DNA of 64,000 nucleotides from Microbacterium pumilum (GCF_039530225.1 NZ_BAAAOH010000001.1:4154001-4218000), one strand, 5' to 3'. Shown: positions 1 through 9,189, counted from the first letter of the stretch. Numbers and translations: made by a program. The notes: generated from the sequence alone by a model not told the origin.

Positions 1-84
1 TTCGATCTGGTACGCCGCCGTTGCAACTCCCCAGAGAAAGCCCTCGCCGAACGGGCCGAGGTCAACAGAGTGCGAGATCCCCAT
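1..84 (-). CDS. GH1 family beta-glucosidase, N-terminal fragment cut by the window edge
   Basis: Reading the minus strand from an ATG at 84 gives 28 codons with no stop before the window edge. The fragment contains FGEGFLWGVATAAYQIE, the conserved N-terminal signature of family 1 glycosidases (F-x-W-G-x-A-T-x-x-Y-Q-x-E), in which the Gln belongs to the glycone-binding site. A purine-rich AAAGGGGG lies about 5 bases before the ATG. There is no signal peptide, so the enzyme is probably cytoplasmic and acts on imported beta-glucosides. It is divergent from the GH30 gene and shares the palindrome at 106-116 with it. Only the N-terminus is visible, so substrate specificity cannot be judged. Confidence 0.82.
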   Translation of the reverse strand, partial: MGISHSVDLGPFGEGFLWGVATAAYQIE

Positions 85-105
85 TACATCCCCCTTTCTC
101 TAGAG

Positions 106-116
106 CTTAGACTAAG
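106..116. promoter_or_regulatory. Palindromic operator CTTAGACTAAG between GH1 and GH30
   Basis: This is a perfect 11-base palindrome around a central A, 22 bases before the GH1 start and about 100 bases before the GH30 start. The same sequence occurs upstream of the GH3 gene (8649-8659), and a one-mismatch copy occurs upstream of the GH5 gene (4730-4740). The shared position before four glucan-hydrolase genes suggests a binding site for one regulator. The neighbouring GntR/FCD protein is a candidate, but this is inference. Confidence 0.6.
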
Positions 117-217
117 TAGTGCCACTATGTCCACTGAGGATTCGGCCGTGGCATTCTCGGCAGGAGTTCAGCAGCCAGCGTTCGGCGAGGGCGCGTGCGG
201 GATTGGGAGAATCGACT

Positions 218-1764
218 ATGCGAACATCGGACGGCTCGCGACAGAACGGAGGCCGACGCCTGCGCTCCCACCTCACGCTCGCGACGCTCGCTCTCTTGAC
301 AGTGCCGCCGCTCGCTGTTGGACTGCTGGGCTGCTCGCCCTCTGCGCCACCGGCACCAGAGCGAACCGATCCATCGTTGACGTCGAGGCATGGGCGACCT
401 CCGCCGATGGGTCGATGCGCCTCTCCCCGATCCCGACATCGAGCGACGATAACGAGACGGAACTCGTCCGCGTGGACCCGACCAGCGCGCGCCAGGTCAT
501 CGGTGGGTTCGGCGCCGCGTTGACGCACTCGTCCGCCGCCGTGCTGGAAGGGATGCCCGAGTCGTCTCGGAACGCGCTCCTTCGTGAACTGTTCGATCCT
601 GCGGGGGACGTGCGGCTCACCGTGTTGCGAATAGCCCTCGGAGGGTCTGATTTCGTGGTGGACCCCGCCTATACCTATGACGACATGCCCGCCGGCGAGG
701 AGGATTGGGATCTCGAACACTTCAGCACGGCAGCAGACGACGTCTCGTTGCGTCCTCTTCTCCGTCGAATACTCGAGATATCGCCTGAACTGACCATCAT
801 CGCGTCGCCTTGGAGCCCGCCCGCCTGGCTCAAAGACTCTGGACGTCTTGACGGCGGCCAGCTCCGGGATGACGACCGGGCTTACACCACTTACGCGACG
901 TACCTTTCGCGAGCTGTCGCGGACTATTCGGCCGCGGGCATTCCGATCGATTTCCTTACCGTGCAGAACGAGCCGCAGGCCCGCTTTCCGGACGGATACC
1001 CAGGCACTGACCTGCCCGTTCGCGACCAAGTGCGACTCATCGACGCCTTGGGACCACTGCTCGACAGGAGCGAGCCCCGGACCGAAATCCTCGCCTACGA
1101 CCACAATTGGTCTCTGCATCCGGCCGATGCGGAGGGCGTGAGCGACCCCGAGACGGAGTACCCATCTGATGTGCTGACCAGCTCGGCCGCTCCATGGGTA
1201 GACGGGGTGGCCTACCACTGCTACGCGGGCGATGCGTCGCGGCAGTCCGAGCTGCACGACAGGTTCCCGAGCGTGGGAATCTACGTGACCGAGTGTTCGG
1301 GATCGCACGGACCCGACGAGGATGGGGATCATATCTTCAGCAACACCCTGGCGTGGCAGGCGCGGAACCTGCTCATCGCATCGCTGGGCAACTGGGCGAG
1401 TACCGTGATGACGTGGAATCTGGCGCTGGATCCGGTCGGCGGTCCCCATGTCGGCGGATGCGCGACCTGCACCGGGGTTGTCACCGTCGATGACACGGGC
1501 AGCGTCACCCGCAACGCCGAGTTCTACGTCCTTGCCCATGCCGCCCGCTTCATCCCTCCCGGCTCCACCGCATTGAACACGGCCGAGGAAGGCGACTCGG
1601 CGCTCAGCCACACGGCATTTCGCACCCCTTCCGGAACAGTGGTGCTGCTTTTCAACGATGCTCCGGATCCGCGAATGACGAAGGTCATCGTCGGATCGAC
1701 GGAGACTCATCTGAATATTCCCGGTAGGTCCTTGATCACGCTCCGGTTCGGTTCGACCAGGTAG
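218..1764 (+). CDS. GH30 family glycosidase (lipoprotein), apparent frameshift near the N-terminus
   Basis: The body of the protein is a complete family 30 catalytic region, with the acid/base Glu in TVQNEPQ and the nucleophile Glu in YVTECSG. WSPPAWLK and the C-terminal beta domain are also present. Such enzymes hydrolyse beta-1,6-glucan or glucosylceramide-like beta-glucosides. The catalytic frame has no sensible start. A convincing lipoprotein signal (basic n-region, hydrophobic core, lipobox LLGC) begins at the ATG at 218 in another frame, with GGGAG 8 bases upstream. The two frames would be joined by losing one base between about 335 and 385. This is either a sequencing or assembly error or a genuine mutation that abolishes secretion. 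A start in the catalytic frame (ATG at 127) would give a protein with no export signal. Confidence 0.75.
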
Positions 1765-1807
1765 GTCTGTCATCGTCGGGCCTCGAGACGAGCGACTCTT
1801 GGCCACG

Positions 1808-4645
1808 TCAGTACGACGAGTAGACCGTGACCTCGTCGATTGACCACCATTGCGGAGCGATCCCAGTTTGGGTGATTCGTATGTACCGAGCCGTGGTTGG
1901 CTGAATCGAAATCGGCCGCTTCCAGCCGTAGGCGATGCCGGTCGCCGCCGTTGTCCAGCTCGACCCGTTGAGCGAGGTCTGCACTGTATATCCGCGCGGG
2001 TAGTCCCATTTCGCGTCGGTCGCAGTTTGCACGGTCACCAATGCGACGGATCTGTTCCCGCCCATGTCGATGCGATACCACTCCCCGCCAGCCATTGGCT
2101 GCCCGCTCGCCCAGGACACATTGTTCGCTCCATCGAGACCGCGCGCGGGGGAGGACCCGGGCGCGGTCGACGATGCTGTCGCCGTCCACCCTGCGTGGCT
2201 GATCGCAGTTGGCGAGTATGTGCTCAGACCCCCGGCGTACTTCGAGAGGATCGCGTTGAAGCGGTCATTCGCGACGAAGTTGGCCGTACCGAATCGCGAC
2301 AGCTTCGACTGGAACGTTGCCGCGTTGTCGCTGTTGATGATCGGGACCGGCTTCGGGTTGTTGTAGTACATGCCCCAGTAGGCGAATCCGTCACTTGCGA
2401 CGCCCTTCACCTTGTACGTCCAAGCGGACCACGACACATTGGCGGAGTTCAGTCCAGCCATGAATCGGGACCAGACATCGTCGTTGTAGTACAACGAGTA
2501 CTCGCCGTAGAGAATGGGCACTCCTGGATTGGAAAGCTTTGCGGGAAGTCCGTTCAGCTCGTTCGTGACGAGCTGATCCTGGGCACCCCAGTCTTTGGAG
2601 TTCGGCATGTCGTAGGGGTGGTACTCGTAGACGACATTCGTCCAGCCATACGTAGACGGCGGCGCTATCGCGTTGAGTCCGAAGAACGCACCGAGGAAGA
2701 TCGTGTGGTCGGGATCGATCGCACGCACGGTGTCGTACAACCGGTCGTAGTAGTCGCTTTTCTGCGCGACGTCATCCGCGTCCTCGCCATAGTCGATGAG
2801 CGGCTCGTTGATGAGGTCATAACCCGCGACGCCAGGGTTGCCGTTATAGCGGGTGGCGATGGCTGTCCAGATGGACTGGACCCAGTTCTGATAGGTCGCG
2901 CTGCCCCAGAATCCGTTGGGATTCGGCCCGATCCGACCGCAGCTACCCCACGGACATCCTCCGCCTGGCACTGTATGTACGTCGATGAGGACGTAGATCC
3001 CGCGTGCGCTGGCCTCGTTGATCACCCAGTCGATCTTCGCCCACGGGTTTACTTTCCACGTGCCATCCAGGTTCAGGAACTGATTCCAGCCGATTGGGAC
3101 CCGGATGAAGTTCATTCCCGACGTCTTGATCCTGTCGAGATCGGCCGCTGTGAACCATGTGTCCTGGTGGGTGTTCACGATCGACTGCGCCGTCGAGACT
3201 CCGAACCGGGAGACCATCGAGTTGTTCAGAGAGTAGTCGTCGTTGTGGAGACCAGCGGTGAGTTCGCCTACGGACCACCAGTTCCCTGCGGACCCGGTCT
3301 GCGTGAGACGGAAGTATCGGGCCGCCTGCGCTACGAAAGCGATGGTTGTGGCTTTTCGGGTTCCGACGCCCGTCGCCACCGAGGTCCAGGTTGACCCGTC
3401 GCGGGAGAGTTCGAGTCTGTAGCCGCGCGCCCAGTCGTTCTCGTCCGAGCTGTTCTTGGCCGTATCGAGGGTCACATTGTTCATGGTCACCAGCGCACCC
3501 GCGTCGACCGTGAGAGATTGGCCGTTCGTCTGGGCGGCCCCAGTCGTCCACCTGGTGGAGGTCGTTCCGTCGAGAACATTCTGAGGTGCGGCGCCCACCG
3601 ATGCCGAAACGGTCCACCCTCCGCGGTCCAGACTTGTTCCGCTATAGATCGCGACCTCCGCGACTGACCACCACTGAGGCGATGTGCCGTTGGAGACCAG
3701 CTTCAGATACCGCCCGTTCTTGCCGCCCTGGAAGTCGGCGAGAACCGCTCTGTTTGTGCCGTAACCGCTGGCGACTTGGGTCCAGTTCGTGTTGTCGTAG
3801 GAGACGAAGAGATCCCAGATGCGAGGAAAGTCGTTCGAGGTCGCGGGGCCTGAGTCGAACAGCACCTTGTCCATGTCGACGTTACGGCCGAGGTCGACGG
3901 TCAGCGATTGGCCGGGAGTTTGCGGTGCGCCGGTCTGCCAGACGGTCGAGACACTTCCGTCGAGAACCATCGCCGGCGTGGTACCCGGGGCGCTCGCCGG
4001 TGCGCTGGCAGTATGAGTGCCGTTCTGGAGGACCGGGTCGCTGAAGAGGTTGATCTCCCCTACAGACCAGGGTGTGCTCGCAGTGCCGGTCTGGGACAGT
4101 CGAACATATCGAGCGATCTGCGGACTGAACCGCAACACGTTGACGCCGTCGATACCCGCCTGGCTCGCGACACTCACCCACGTCACTCCGTCGGCGGATG
4201 TCTCCGCCTTCAGTTGGCGCGGATACTGTCCCAGATTGCTGGAGTTGTCGACGGACAGACGGTTGAAAACGGTGGGCGCTCCTAGATCCAGCCGAAGCCA
4301 CTCGCTCCCGGTTTGGTTTGCCCCTGTCGTCCAGCGTGACGTGCCCGATCCATCGGCCGCATTTGAAGCAGTGCCCGACGACGCCGTCACACTCCAGCCG
4401 GTTCGGTCGGCCGCGAACTCGCCCAGCGGCGACATCCAATCCTCTTGTGTCAACCAGCCTCCGATGTTCGTGCCGCGGAGATTGACGGTGTCACCCGTCC
4501 CAGACTGCGTTTTGAGGACGTTGCCGTTCGCTTTGAGAAAATCGTCGGAATCGAGCGACGCCGCCTGTGCGGGAGAAGCAGGCGCCAATCCGCTGACGAT
4601 AAGTGCTGCCATCGCGATTGCTGCTGCAAGCCATGCTTTTGTCAC
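1808..4645 (-). CDS. Secreted GH5 glucanase interrupted by three F5/8 type C (discoidin) modules
   Basis: The protein has 945 residues and a Sec signal peptide ending near residue 29 (AQA). GH5 signatures occur in two blocks. The first strand of the barrel (NLRGTNIGGWL, residues 55-65) is separated from the rest (DRIKTSGMNFIRVPIGWN onward, from about residue 475) by roughly 390 residues holding three discoidin-like carbohydrate-binding modules, each ending near WWSVGE or WSVGE. The acid/base Glu is in YDLINEP (about 610) and the nucleophile Glu in LYGEYS (about 713). A fourth discoidin module closes the protein (about 820-945). The start is a GTG preceded by GAGGAG. The sequence resembles exo-beta-1,3/1,6-glucanase-type GH5 enzymes. 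The gene is convergent with GH30. Confidence 0.85.
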   Translation of the reverse strand: MTKAWLAAAIAMAALIVSGLAPASPAQAASLDSDDFLKANGNVLKTQSGTGDTVNLRGTNIGGWLTQEDWMSPLGEFAADRTGWSVTASSGTASNAADGSGTSRWTTGANQTGSEWLRLDLGAPTVFNRLSVDNSSNLGQYPRQLKAETSADGVTWVSVASQAGIDGVNVLRFSPQIARYVRLSQTGTASTPWSVGEINLFSDPVLQNGTHTASAPASAPGTTPAMVLDGSVSTVWQTGAPQTPGQSLTVDLGRNVDMDKVLFDSGPATSNDFPRIWDLFVSYDNTNWTQVASGYGTNRAVLADFQGGKNGRYLKLVSNGTSPQWWSVAEVAIYSGTSLDRGGWTVSASVGAAPQNVLDGTTSTRWTTGAAQTNGQSLTVDAGALVTMNNVTLDTAKNSSDENDWARGYRLELSRDGSTWTSVATGVGTRKATTIAFVAQAARYFRLTQTGSAGNWWSVGELTAGLHNDDYSLNNSMVSRFGVSTAQSIVNTHQDTWFTAADLDRIKTSGMNFIRVPIGWNQFLNLDGTWKVNPWAKIDWVINEASARGIYVLIDVHTVPGGGCPWGSCGRIGPNPNGFWGSATYQNWVQSIWTAIATRYNGNPGVAGYDLINEPLIDYGEDADDVAQKSDYYDRLYDTVRAIDPDHTIFLGAFFGLNAIAPPSTYGWTNVVYEYHPYDMPNSKDWGAQDQLVTNELNGLPAKLSNPGVPILYGEYSLYYNDDVWSRFMAGLNSANVSWSAWTYKVKGVASDGFAYWGMYYNNPKPVPIINSDNAATFQSKLSRFGTANFVANDRFNAILSKYAGGLSTYSPTAISHAGWTATASSTAPGSSPARGLDGANNVSWASGQPMAGGEWYRIDMGGNRSVALVTVQTATDAKWDYPRGYTVQTSLNGSSWTTAATGIAYGWKRPISIQPTTARYIRITQTGIAPQWWSIDEVTVYSSY

Positions 4646-4698
4646 GCTACTCCTCAGCCAAAACTGCCCTGCCCCATCGGCACAGGTCCCCGGGCTCT

Positions 4699-4740
4699 AG
4701 TCTTCCTAAGCAATGCCCTTTGTCAAGTACTTAGATTAAG
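4699..4740 (-). promoter_or_regulatory. GH5 promoter with adjacent CTTAATCTAAG operator
   Basis: On the minus strand a consensus -35 TTGACA (4726-4721) is followed after 16 bases by AAGACT (4704-4699), a weak -10. Immediately upstream of the -35 lies CTTAATCTAAG (4740-4730), one mismatch from the perfect palindrome seen before GH1/GH30 and GH3. Operator placement directly behind a -35 box would fit either an activator or a repressor. Confidence 0.5.
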
Positions 4741-4976
4741 TTCGACAGAAAGCGATCGATCACATCATCGCCGGGCGATCGCAGACGCCGTACGCCGAAC
4801 TAGAGCAGTGCGCAAACAGCCCCGACCAAAGCCAGCGCCGCCAGTGAAACTGTTGTCACTGCGAGCCGCCACTCCCGGGTAGCGAACGGAACACGTTCTT
4901 CATCGTGAAGAGAGTCAAGAGAGTTCTCACCAGACAAAGCTTTCCCCCAATTCCGTGGCGACCACGGTGTAACCCC

Positions 4977-5002
4977 AAACTAGCATGCTTGCATGCTAGT
5001 TT
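4977..5002. repeat. Perfect 12-bp inverted repeat containing GCATGC
   Basis: Two arms AAACTAGCATGC and GCATGCTAGTTT are separated by TT. The half-site GCATGCTAGT recurs before the GntR gene (9140-9149), and GCATGCAAG recurs at 8970-8978. The repeat could be a GntR-family operator or a double site. It is not followed by a T-run, so a terminator role is less likely. Confidence 0.5.
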
Positions 5003-5043
5003 GTCCACGGTGGAGAAACGTGGGATCGCGTGGGTGCACAAGT

Positions 5044-5076
5044 GTGGGGTGGTGAGCGCCATGCCCACCACCCCAC
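5044..5076 (-). terminator. Stem-loop terminator downstream of the GH3 gene
   Basis: GTGGGGTGGTG (5044-5054) pairs perfectly with CACCACCCCAC (5066-5076) around an 11-base loop, starting 19 bases after the GH3 stop codon. There is no T-run, as is common for high-GC actinobacterial terminators. Confidence 0.65.
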
Positions 5077-5094
5077 GCTCAGACCCAGGTAGAT

Positions 5095-8000
5095 CTACCG
5101 GACGATGATGACTGAGACTCCCTTCGCGGGCTGCACCAGGTCGCTGCCGGGATACGACACTGACACGGGATGTGAGCCACGTGCGTGCTTGCCAATGGCG
5201 ATGACAGCCTTACCACCCGTGAGCACGCCCTCGAATGTCTTGCCATCCACCTCGACAGTCACGGTCCCCTCCGCTCGGACGCCGCTGAGAAGCGGCTTCA
5301 CCCGCACAGTCAGCGTGAACGCCGTCGCGGGAGTGCCCACGAGCTTGTTCGGCGTCGCCACCACCACAGCGGCTGAGCGGACGTACACGGGTTCACTGGT
5401 GCTCACACCAGATGGCCCCGACTTCGGCGTTGCGATGACCTGCACCGTCAGGTGCTTGCCCTGATCAGCCAGTGCGACGCGGTACACCGACTTCGTCGCG
5501 CCCTTGATCGACGCTCCGTCACGCAACCACTGATAGGTGAACTTCAGCCCGCCCTGATCCCAAACGCCAGGCGTCGCCTTCAGCACCTTGCCGACGGCCA
5601 CGTTTCCCTCGATCACGGGGATGGTCGTCGCCACCGGCACGATAACATCGCTGGACTTGACCTTCAGTTCGCCCGTCAGCCTCACGTCCGCAGACGAGGC
5701 GCCCACGAGCACCGGGACGACACCTGAAGGCAAGATCCACTCGTCCTGATCGACGTCCCAGTAGGACAGCGACTTGGAATTGAGCGTCACGGTGACCTTC
5801 TTCTTCTCACCCGGCTGCAGCGTGACCTGAGTCCAGCCTGCAAGAGCCTTCTGAGCGGTGTCGACAGCAGATGTCGGCAGCTGCCCGGCATACACCTGGA
5901 CAGTTTCACGTCCGGCAACGGCTCCGGTGTTCGTGACAGTCACGTCTGCACGGAACTGGTTCGGCTCACCCGCCTTGCCCTTGTCCACATGGGTCTTGAG
6001 CTTGGAATACTTGAAGTTCGTGTACGACAGTCCGTGGCCGAACGCGTACTGCGGCTCGATTCCGAACTCTTCATAACCGCGATACCCGACGAAGATTCCT
6101 TCTGAGAACTGCTGGTCCAGACCGATGCCCGGGTACTGCGCGGGCGTACTGACCGGTGTACTCGCTTCATCGACAGGCACCGTGATCGGCAGCCGACCGG
6201 ACGGGTTCACGTCACCGAACAGGATCCGGGCGATGGCGTTGCCCTGTTCCTGACCGCCGTACCACGCTTGAAGGATGGCGGGCACGCCGCTCTCCCAGTT
6301 GCTGGTCTGAATAGCCGCTCCCGAGGTGAGAACAACAATTGTCCGGGGATTAGCCGCTGCGACCTGCTGGATGAGCTCCTCTTGACCGTTCGGCAGATCC
6401 AGGTTGGGACGATCGGTGCCTTCCGACGAGTAGTCCCGCGCGAAAACGACAGCCACGTCCGACGCGGCCGCCAACTCGGCGGCTGCGGTCGCCTGTGGAG
6501 CGACGACGCCTTCGGGTACCGTCCAAGCGAGCTTCACCACGGGTGCCGCCCCGGATGCTCCCGGCGCGTCCGGAACATTGTTGATGTACTCGACACGGAC
6601 AGCATGCGGCTCGCCGGCGAGGAGTTCGACGTCAAGCGTGTTCGTGATCGGCGTACCGGACGAAGCCGTCGTGAAAATCGGCGCGTCGTCGAGATACACC
6701 GTCGTCGCTCCCTTTGACACGAGCGCCAACTGATACGTCCCGTCGGCCGGCGCGGTCACGGTGCCCGTCCAACGAATGGACAGATCGCGCGTGTTCAACG
6801 ACCGCGGCTGCAGCGGGAAGTGCGGTGAGGATGAGTTGAACCCGTCGAAGAGGAAGAAACCACCGTTCAATCCCACATATGGCTCGGTCCGATCCAGACC
6901 TGGCGTGCCCGAGAAGCTGTTGTTGAAGAAGTACTCAGCGCGGAGACCGTTACCATCTCCCGCCGAAGGCGTGAGGTAGTCAGACGAAATCGGCTGAGGA
7001 CCCGTGAGCAGCGCGGTTCCGGTGACCGGGTCTGTTCCCGCGATGTGCGTGACTTCAACGTCGTCCCCCGCGCGCGAGGTGATCCCCTCGAGCGGGCTGA
7101 CAGTGTAGGTGGGCTTCACCTGGGAGCTGCCTCCGCCCTGCACGGCGACATCTGCGTCGGCGCCGATCACAGCGATGGAATCAACGCCGTTGAGAAGGGG
7201 TAGCGTCGCCGCGTCGTTTTTGAGCAGCACCATACTGCTCTCCGCGATCTTCCTGGCCTCAGCACCGTGCTCCGCCTCGGGCAGCGGCGCGATAACAGGC
7301 GGCGTGTCGAACAGCCCGAGGGCGAACATCGGACGCAGGATGCGCGTCACGGCGTCGTCCACCCGAGCGATCGGGACCTCGCCGGAGTTAATTGCGTCAA
7401 TGAGCGCCTGCCCGAACCGGCTGGTGCCGGGCGTCTCAGCGGGGTTGAAGTTTCCGGGCATCTCCTGATCGAGTCCGCCGTTGATGGCGGGACCAGTGCT
7501 GTGGGTTGCGCCGTAGTCGCTCATCACCCAGCCCTGGAAGTCAAGCTGCTCCTTCAGAATCGTGTTAAGGAGTTCGTCGTTCTCGCACGCATAGATCCCG
7601 TTGATCTTGTTGAAAGAACACATCGCCGAGCCGGCGTGACCATCCTCAACTCCCATGGCGAACGGCCGCGTGTAGATCTCCTGCAGGGTGCGCTCGTCGA
7701 CTACGGCGTTTCCGCCGATGAGTCGGTTGTTCTCCTGTGTGTAGACGCTGTAGTGCTTGATATCTCCGATGACGGGCTGCGTCTGGATGCCTCGAACATT
7801 GGCAGCGCCGATCGTACCTGTCAGGAGCGGATCCTCACCGTACGCTTCGAACGCACGACCCGCCTGTGCGACACGAGCCATATCGATTGCGGGAGCGAGC
7901 AGGACGTTGTGACCGCTGCTGAACGCTTCCTCGGCTGCGAGTTGACCATACTGCTCGCTGAGCGCCGCGTCCCAGGTCGCAGCCAGTGCGAGGGGGGACG

Positions 8001-8394
8001 GAAGTTCTGTCGACCGCTGGCCGTTCACATCTGGGTTCGCGATGCGCGTACCGGCAGGGCCGTCAGCCATGGTCAATGCGGGGATGCCGAGGCGGGGAAT
8101 CGGGGCGTTGTAGAACCCGTAGTAGTTGTTGACCTCGCCGCGCAGCATGTCGACCTTCTCCTCGACGGTCATCTGCGCGAGAAGCGCCGCGGCACGATCA
8201 GTCGCTTCCTGCGAATCCTCCCAACCGGTAGAGGCGGACGGACCTGCGCTGACGGCGGTCTCCGCTGCGGCGGGCGCCGAAGTGTTGGTCGCCGCACTCG
8301 CAAACCCGGGCGTTGCAATCAGTAGAGCCGCGGAAGCGGCTAGCGCAACCGCCGCGCGCGTTCGACCCACAGCGGGCCTTGGGGATGAAGACAT
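5095..8394 (-). CDS. Secreted GH3 beta-glucosidase with PA14 domain
   Basis: The 1099-residue protein starts at an ATG with GAGGAG 7 bases upstream. A Sec signal peptide ends near residue 34 (ASA). The GH3 N-terminal barrel carries the nucleophile Asp in VMSDYGATHS (about residue 292) and the typical KHYSVYTQENNR loop. A PA14 module is inserted in the second GH3 domain (about 485-625), followed by the fibronectin-like GH3 C-terminal domain. Two Ig-like modules (from about 900) complete the chain. There is no sortase or lipid anchor, so it is likely secreted free. The role would be to remove terminal beta-glucose from glucan oligomers made by GH5 and GH30. Its upstream palindrome links it to those genes. 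Confidence 0.9.
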   Translation of the reverse strand: MSSSPRPAVGRTRAAVALAASAALLIATPGFASAATNTSAPAAAETAVSAGPSASTGWEDSQEATDRAAALLAQMTVEEKVDMLRGEVNNYYGFYNAPIPRLGIPALTMADGPAGTRIANPDVNGQRSTELPSPLALAATWDAALSEQYGQLAAEEAFSSGHNVLLAPAIDMARVAQAGRAFEAYGEDPLLTGTIGAANVRGIQTQPVIGDIKHYSVYTQENNRLIGGNAVVDERTLQEIYTRPFAMGVEDGHAGSAMCSFNKINGIYACENDELLNTILKEQLDFQGWVMSDYGATHSTGPAINGGLDQEMPGNFNPAETPGTSRFGQALIDAINSGEVPIARVDDAVTRILRPMFALGLFDTPPVIAPLPEAEHGAEARKIAESSMVLLKNDAATLPLLNGVDSIAVIGADADVAVQGGGSSQVKPTYTVSPLEGITSRAGDDVEVTHIAGTDPVTGTALLTGPQPISSDYLTPSAGDGNGLRAEYFFNNSFSGTPGLDRTEPYVGLNGGFFLFDGFNSSSPHFPLQPRSLNTRDLSIRWTGTVTAPADGTYQLALVSKGATTVYLDDAPIFTTASSGTPITNTLDVELLAGEPHAVRVEYINNVPDAPGASGAAPVVKLAWTVPEGVVAPQATAAAELAAASDVAVVFARDYSSEGTDRPNLDLPNGQEELIQQVAAANPRTIVVLTSGAAIQTSNWESGVPAILQAWYGGQEQGNAIARILFGDVNPSGRLPITVPVDEASTPVSTPAQYPGIGLDQQFSEGIFVGYRGYEEFGIEPQYAFGHGLSYTNFKYSKLKTHVDKGKAGEPNQFRADVTVTNTGAVAGRETVQVYAGQLPTSAVDTAQKALAGWTQVTLQPGEKKKVTVTLNSKSLSYWDVDQDEWILPSGVVPVLVGASSADVRLTGELKVKSSDVIVPVATTIPVIEGNVAVGKVLKATPGVWDQGGLKFTYQWLRDGASIKGATKSVYRVALADQGKHLTVQVIATPKSGPSGVSTSEPVYVRSAAVVVATPNKLVGTPATAFTLTVRVKPLLSGVRAEGTVTVEVDGKTFEGVLTGGKAVIAIGKHARGSHPVSVSYPGSDLVQPAKGVSVIIVR

Positions 8395-8648
8395 CGATAA
8401 CTCCTCGATCTGTTGAATGGAGGGTTCAAGTCACTGATGGGTCGACGGCGACCACGCCTTACGAGCGGCATCATCGCAGCGCCCACCACCGGCTCATGAA
8501 GAACCGGCACGTGAACAAACCCTTCAGGGGATGTTTCAACTTCTCAGCGACCTGAAATGCCTGATCCAGCTCGGATCCGACAAATCTGTTTAGTTGTGAG
8601 ACTGAGCAACGAGAGCGATCGCCAGACTCGCGGTACCTTATTCCGGTG

Positions 8649-8659
8649 CTTAGACTAAG
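8649..8659. promoter_or_regulatory. Palindromic operator CTTAGACTAAG upstream of GH3
   Basis: This exact copy of the 11-base palindrome at 106-116 lies about 255 bases before the GH3 start. On the minus strand the wider context GTCAAGGACTTAG resembles GTCAAGTACTTAG read on the plus strand before GH5, so the conserved block extends beyond the palindrome. Confidence 0.55.
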
Positions 8660-9189
8660 TCCTTGACTTAGATCGATGCAACCTCAATTCCTCGCGTCAC
8701 CCGCGGAGCGCGAAGGCTTGCCGGCAACCGAGAAACCGAGAAGACATTGAAGGGACGCGTCCGCGGAATACAAAGGGCCCGACGTGGGCGCGCCAACCGC
8801 TCGGCCTCGAGCCGAGCCGATCGCTCCGCAGCCGCGCGCAATTGCGGGCTGGATCGCGGATTCAAAACTATGAGACGGAAATGCTGTCGCGGTCATCCTG
8901 ACTACCTCGTCAGTAGAAGCCGTCAGCAGGGTCCGGGCTGAAGCGAATCGAACTTGATAACTGATACAAGCATGCAAGAACGCAAGAACGCAAGAACGCA
9001 AGTGATCTCAGCAACGTCGACTGCTACGGAAGCGGGATGCTTCCCGCTCGGAGTCGACATCAACCACCATTGTTCAGTCGCTCGTTTGCAGTCCGGGGCA
9101 CGCCGATGAACTCCGCCGGCATGCCGGGATCCGCAGGTAGCATGCTAGTCATCTACCCCGGAACTCGGTCCCGAAGGAGGAAGGGTCAA
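8660..9189. other. Intergenic region between GH3 and the GntR regulator
   Basis: No gene is supported in the roughly 800 bases between the GH3 start and the GntR start. The region holds the GH3 operator, the 8-base tandem repeat at 8974-9002, and a TAGCATGCTA palindrome at 9138-9147 about 40 bases before the GntR start. That position fits autoregulation. Short frames crossing it have no ribosome binding sites or recognisable domains. Confidence 0.5.
8974..9002. repeat. Tandem 8-bp repeat GCAAGAAC, 3.6 copies
   Basis: Three exact copies of GCAAGAAC are followed by GCAAG. The array directly follows a GCATGC motif and lies about 190 bases upstream of the GntR start. It may be a slippage-prone promoter element. 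Confidence 0.7.

Larger units (their letters stand above)
4646..5043. other. Intergenic region upstream of the GH5 gene
   Basis: No gene is supported here. The region carries the GH5 promoter and operator, a short hairpin at 4953-4967 (CCGTGG/CCACGG), and the long inverted repeat at 4977-5002. It contains no credible short reading frame with a ribosome binding site. Confidence 0.55.

Noticed and set aside
112-1806. Minus-strand open frame opposite GH30
   Set aside because: Low-complexity Arg/Gly composition with no motifs. The plus strand encodes the recognised glycosidase.
6833-6841. TTGAACCCG in the GH3 gene as a left att copy of tRNA-Met
   Set aside because: Only nine bases match the tRNA T-arm, within a coding region. 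An att repeat should be much longer.
7267-8325. Plus-strand open frame opposite the GH3 N-terminal region
   Set aside because: Antisense to the conserved GH3 domain, with no start signal or recognisable domain.
8392-8402. ATCGATAAC at the GH3 start as a third-class operator
   Set aside because: It overlaps the start codon and ribosome site and is a half match only. It is most likely chance.
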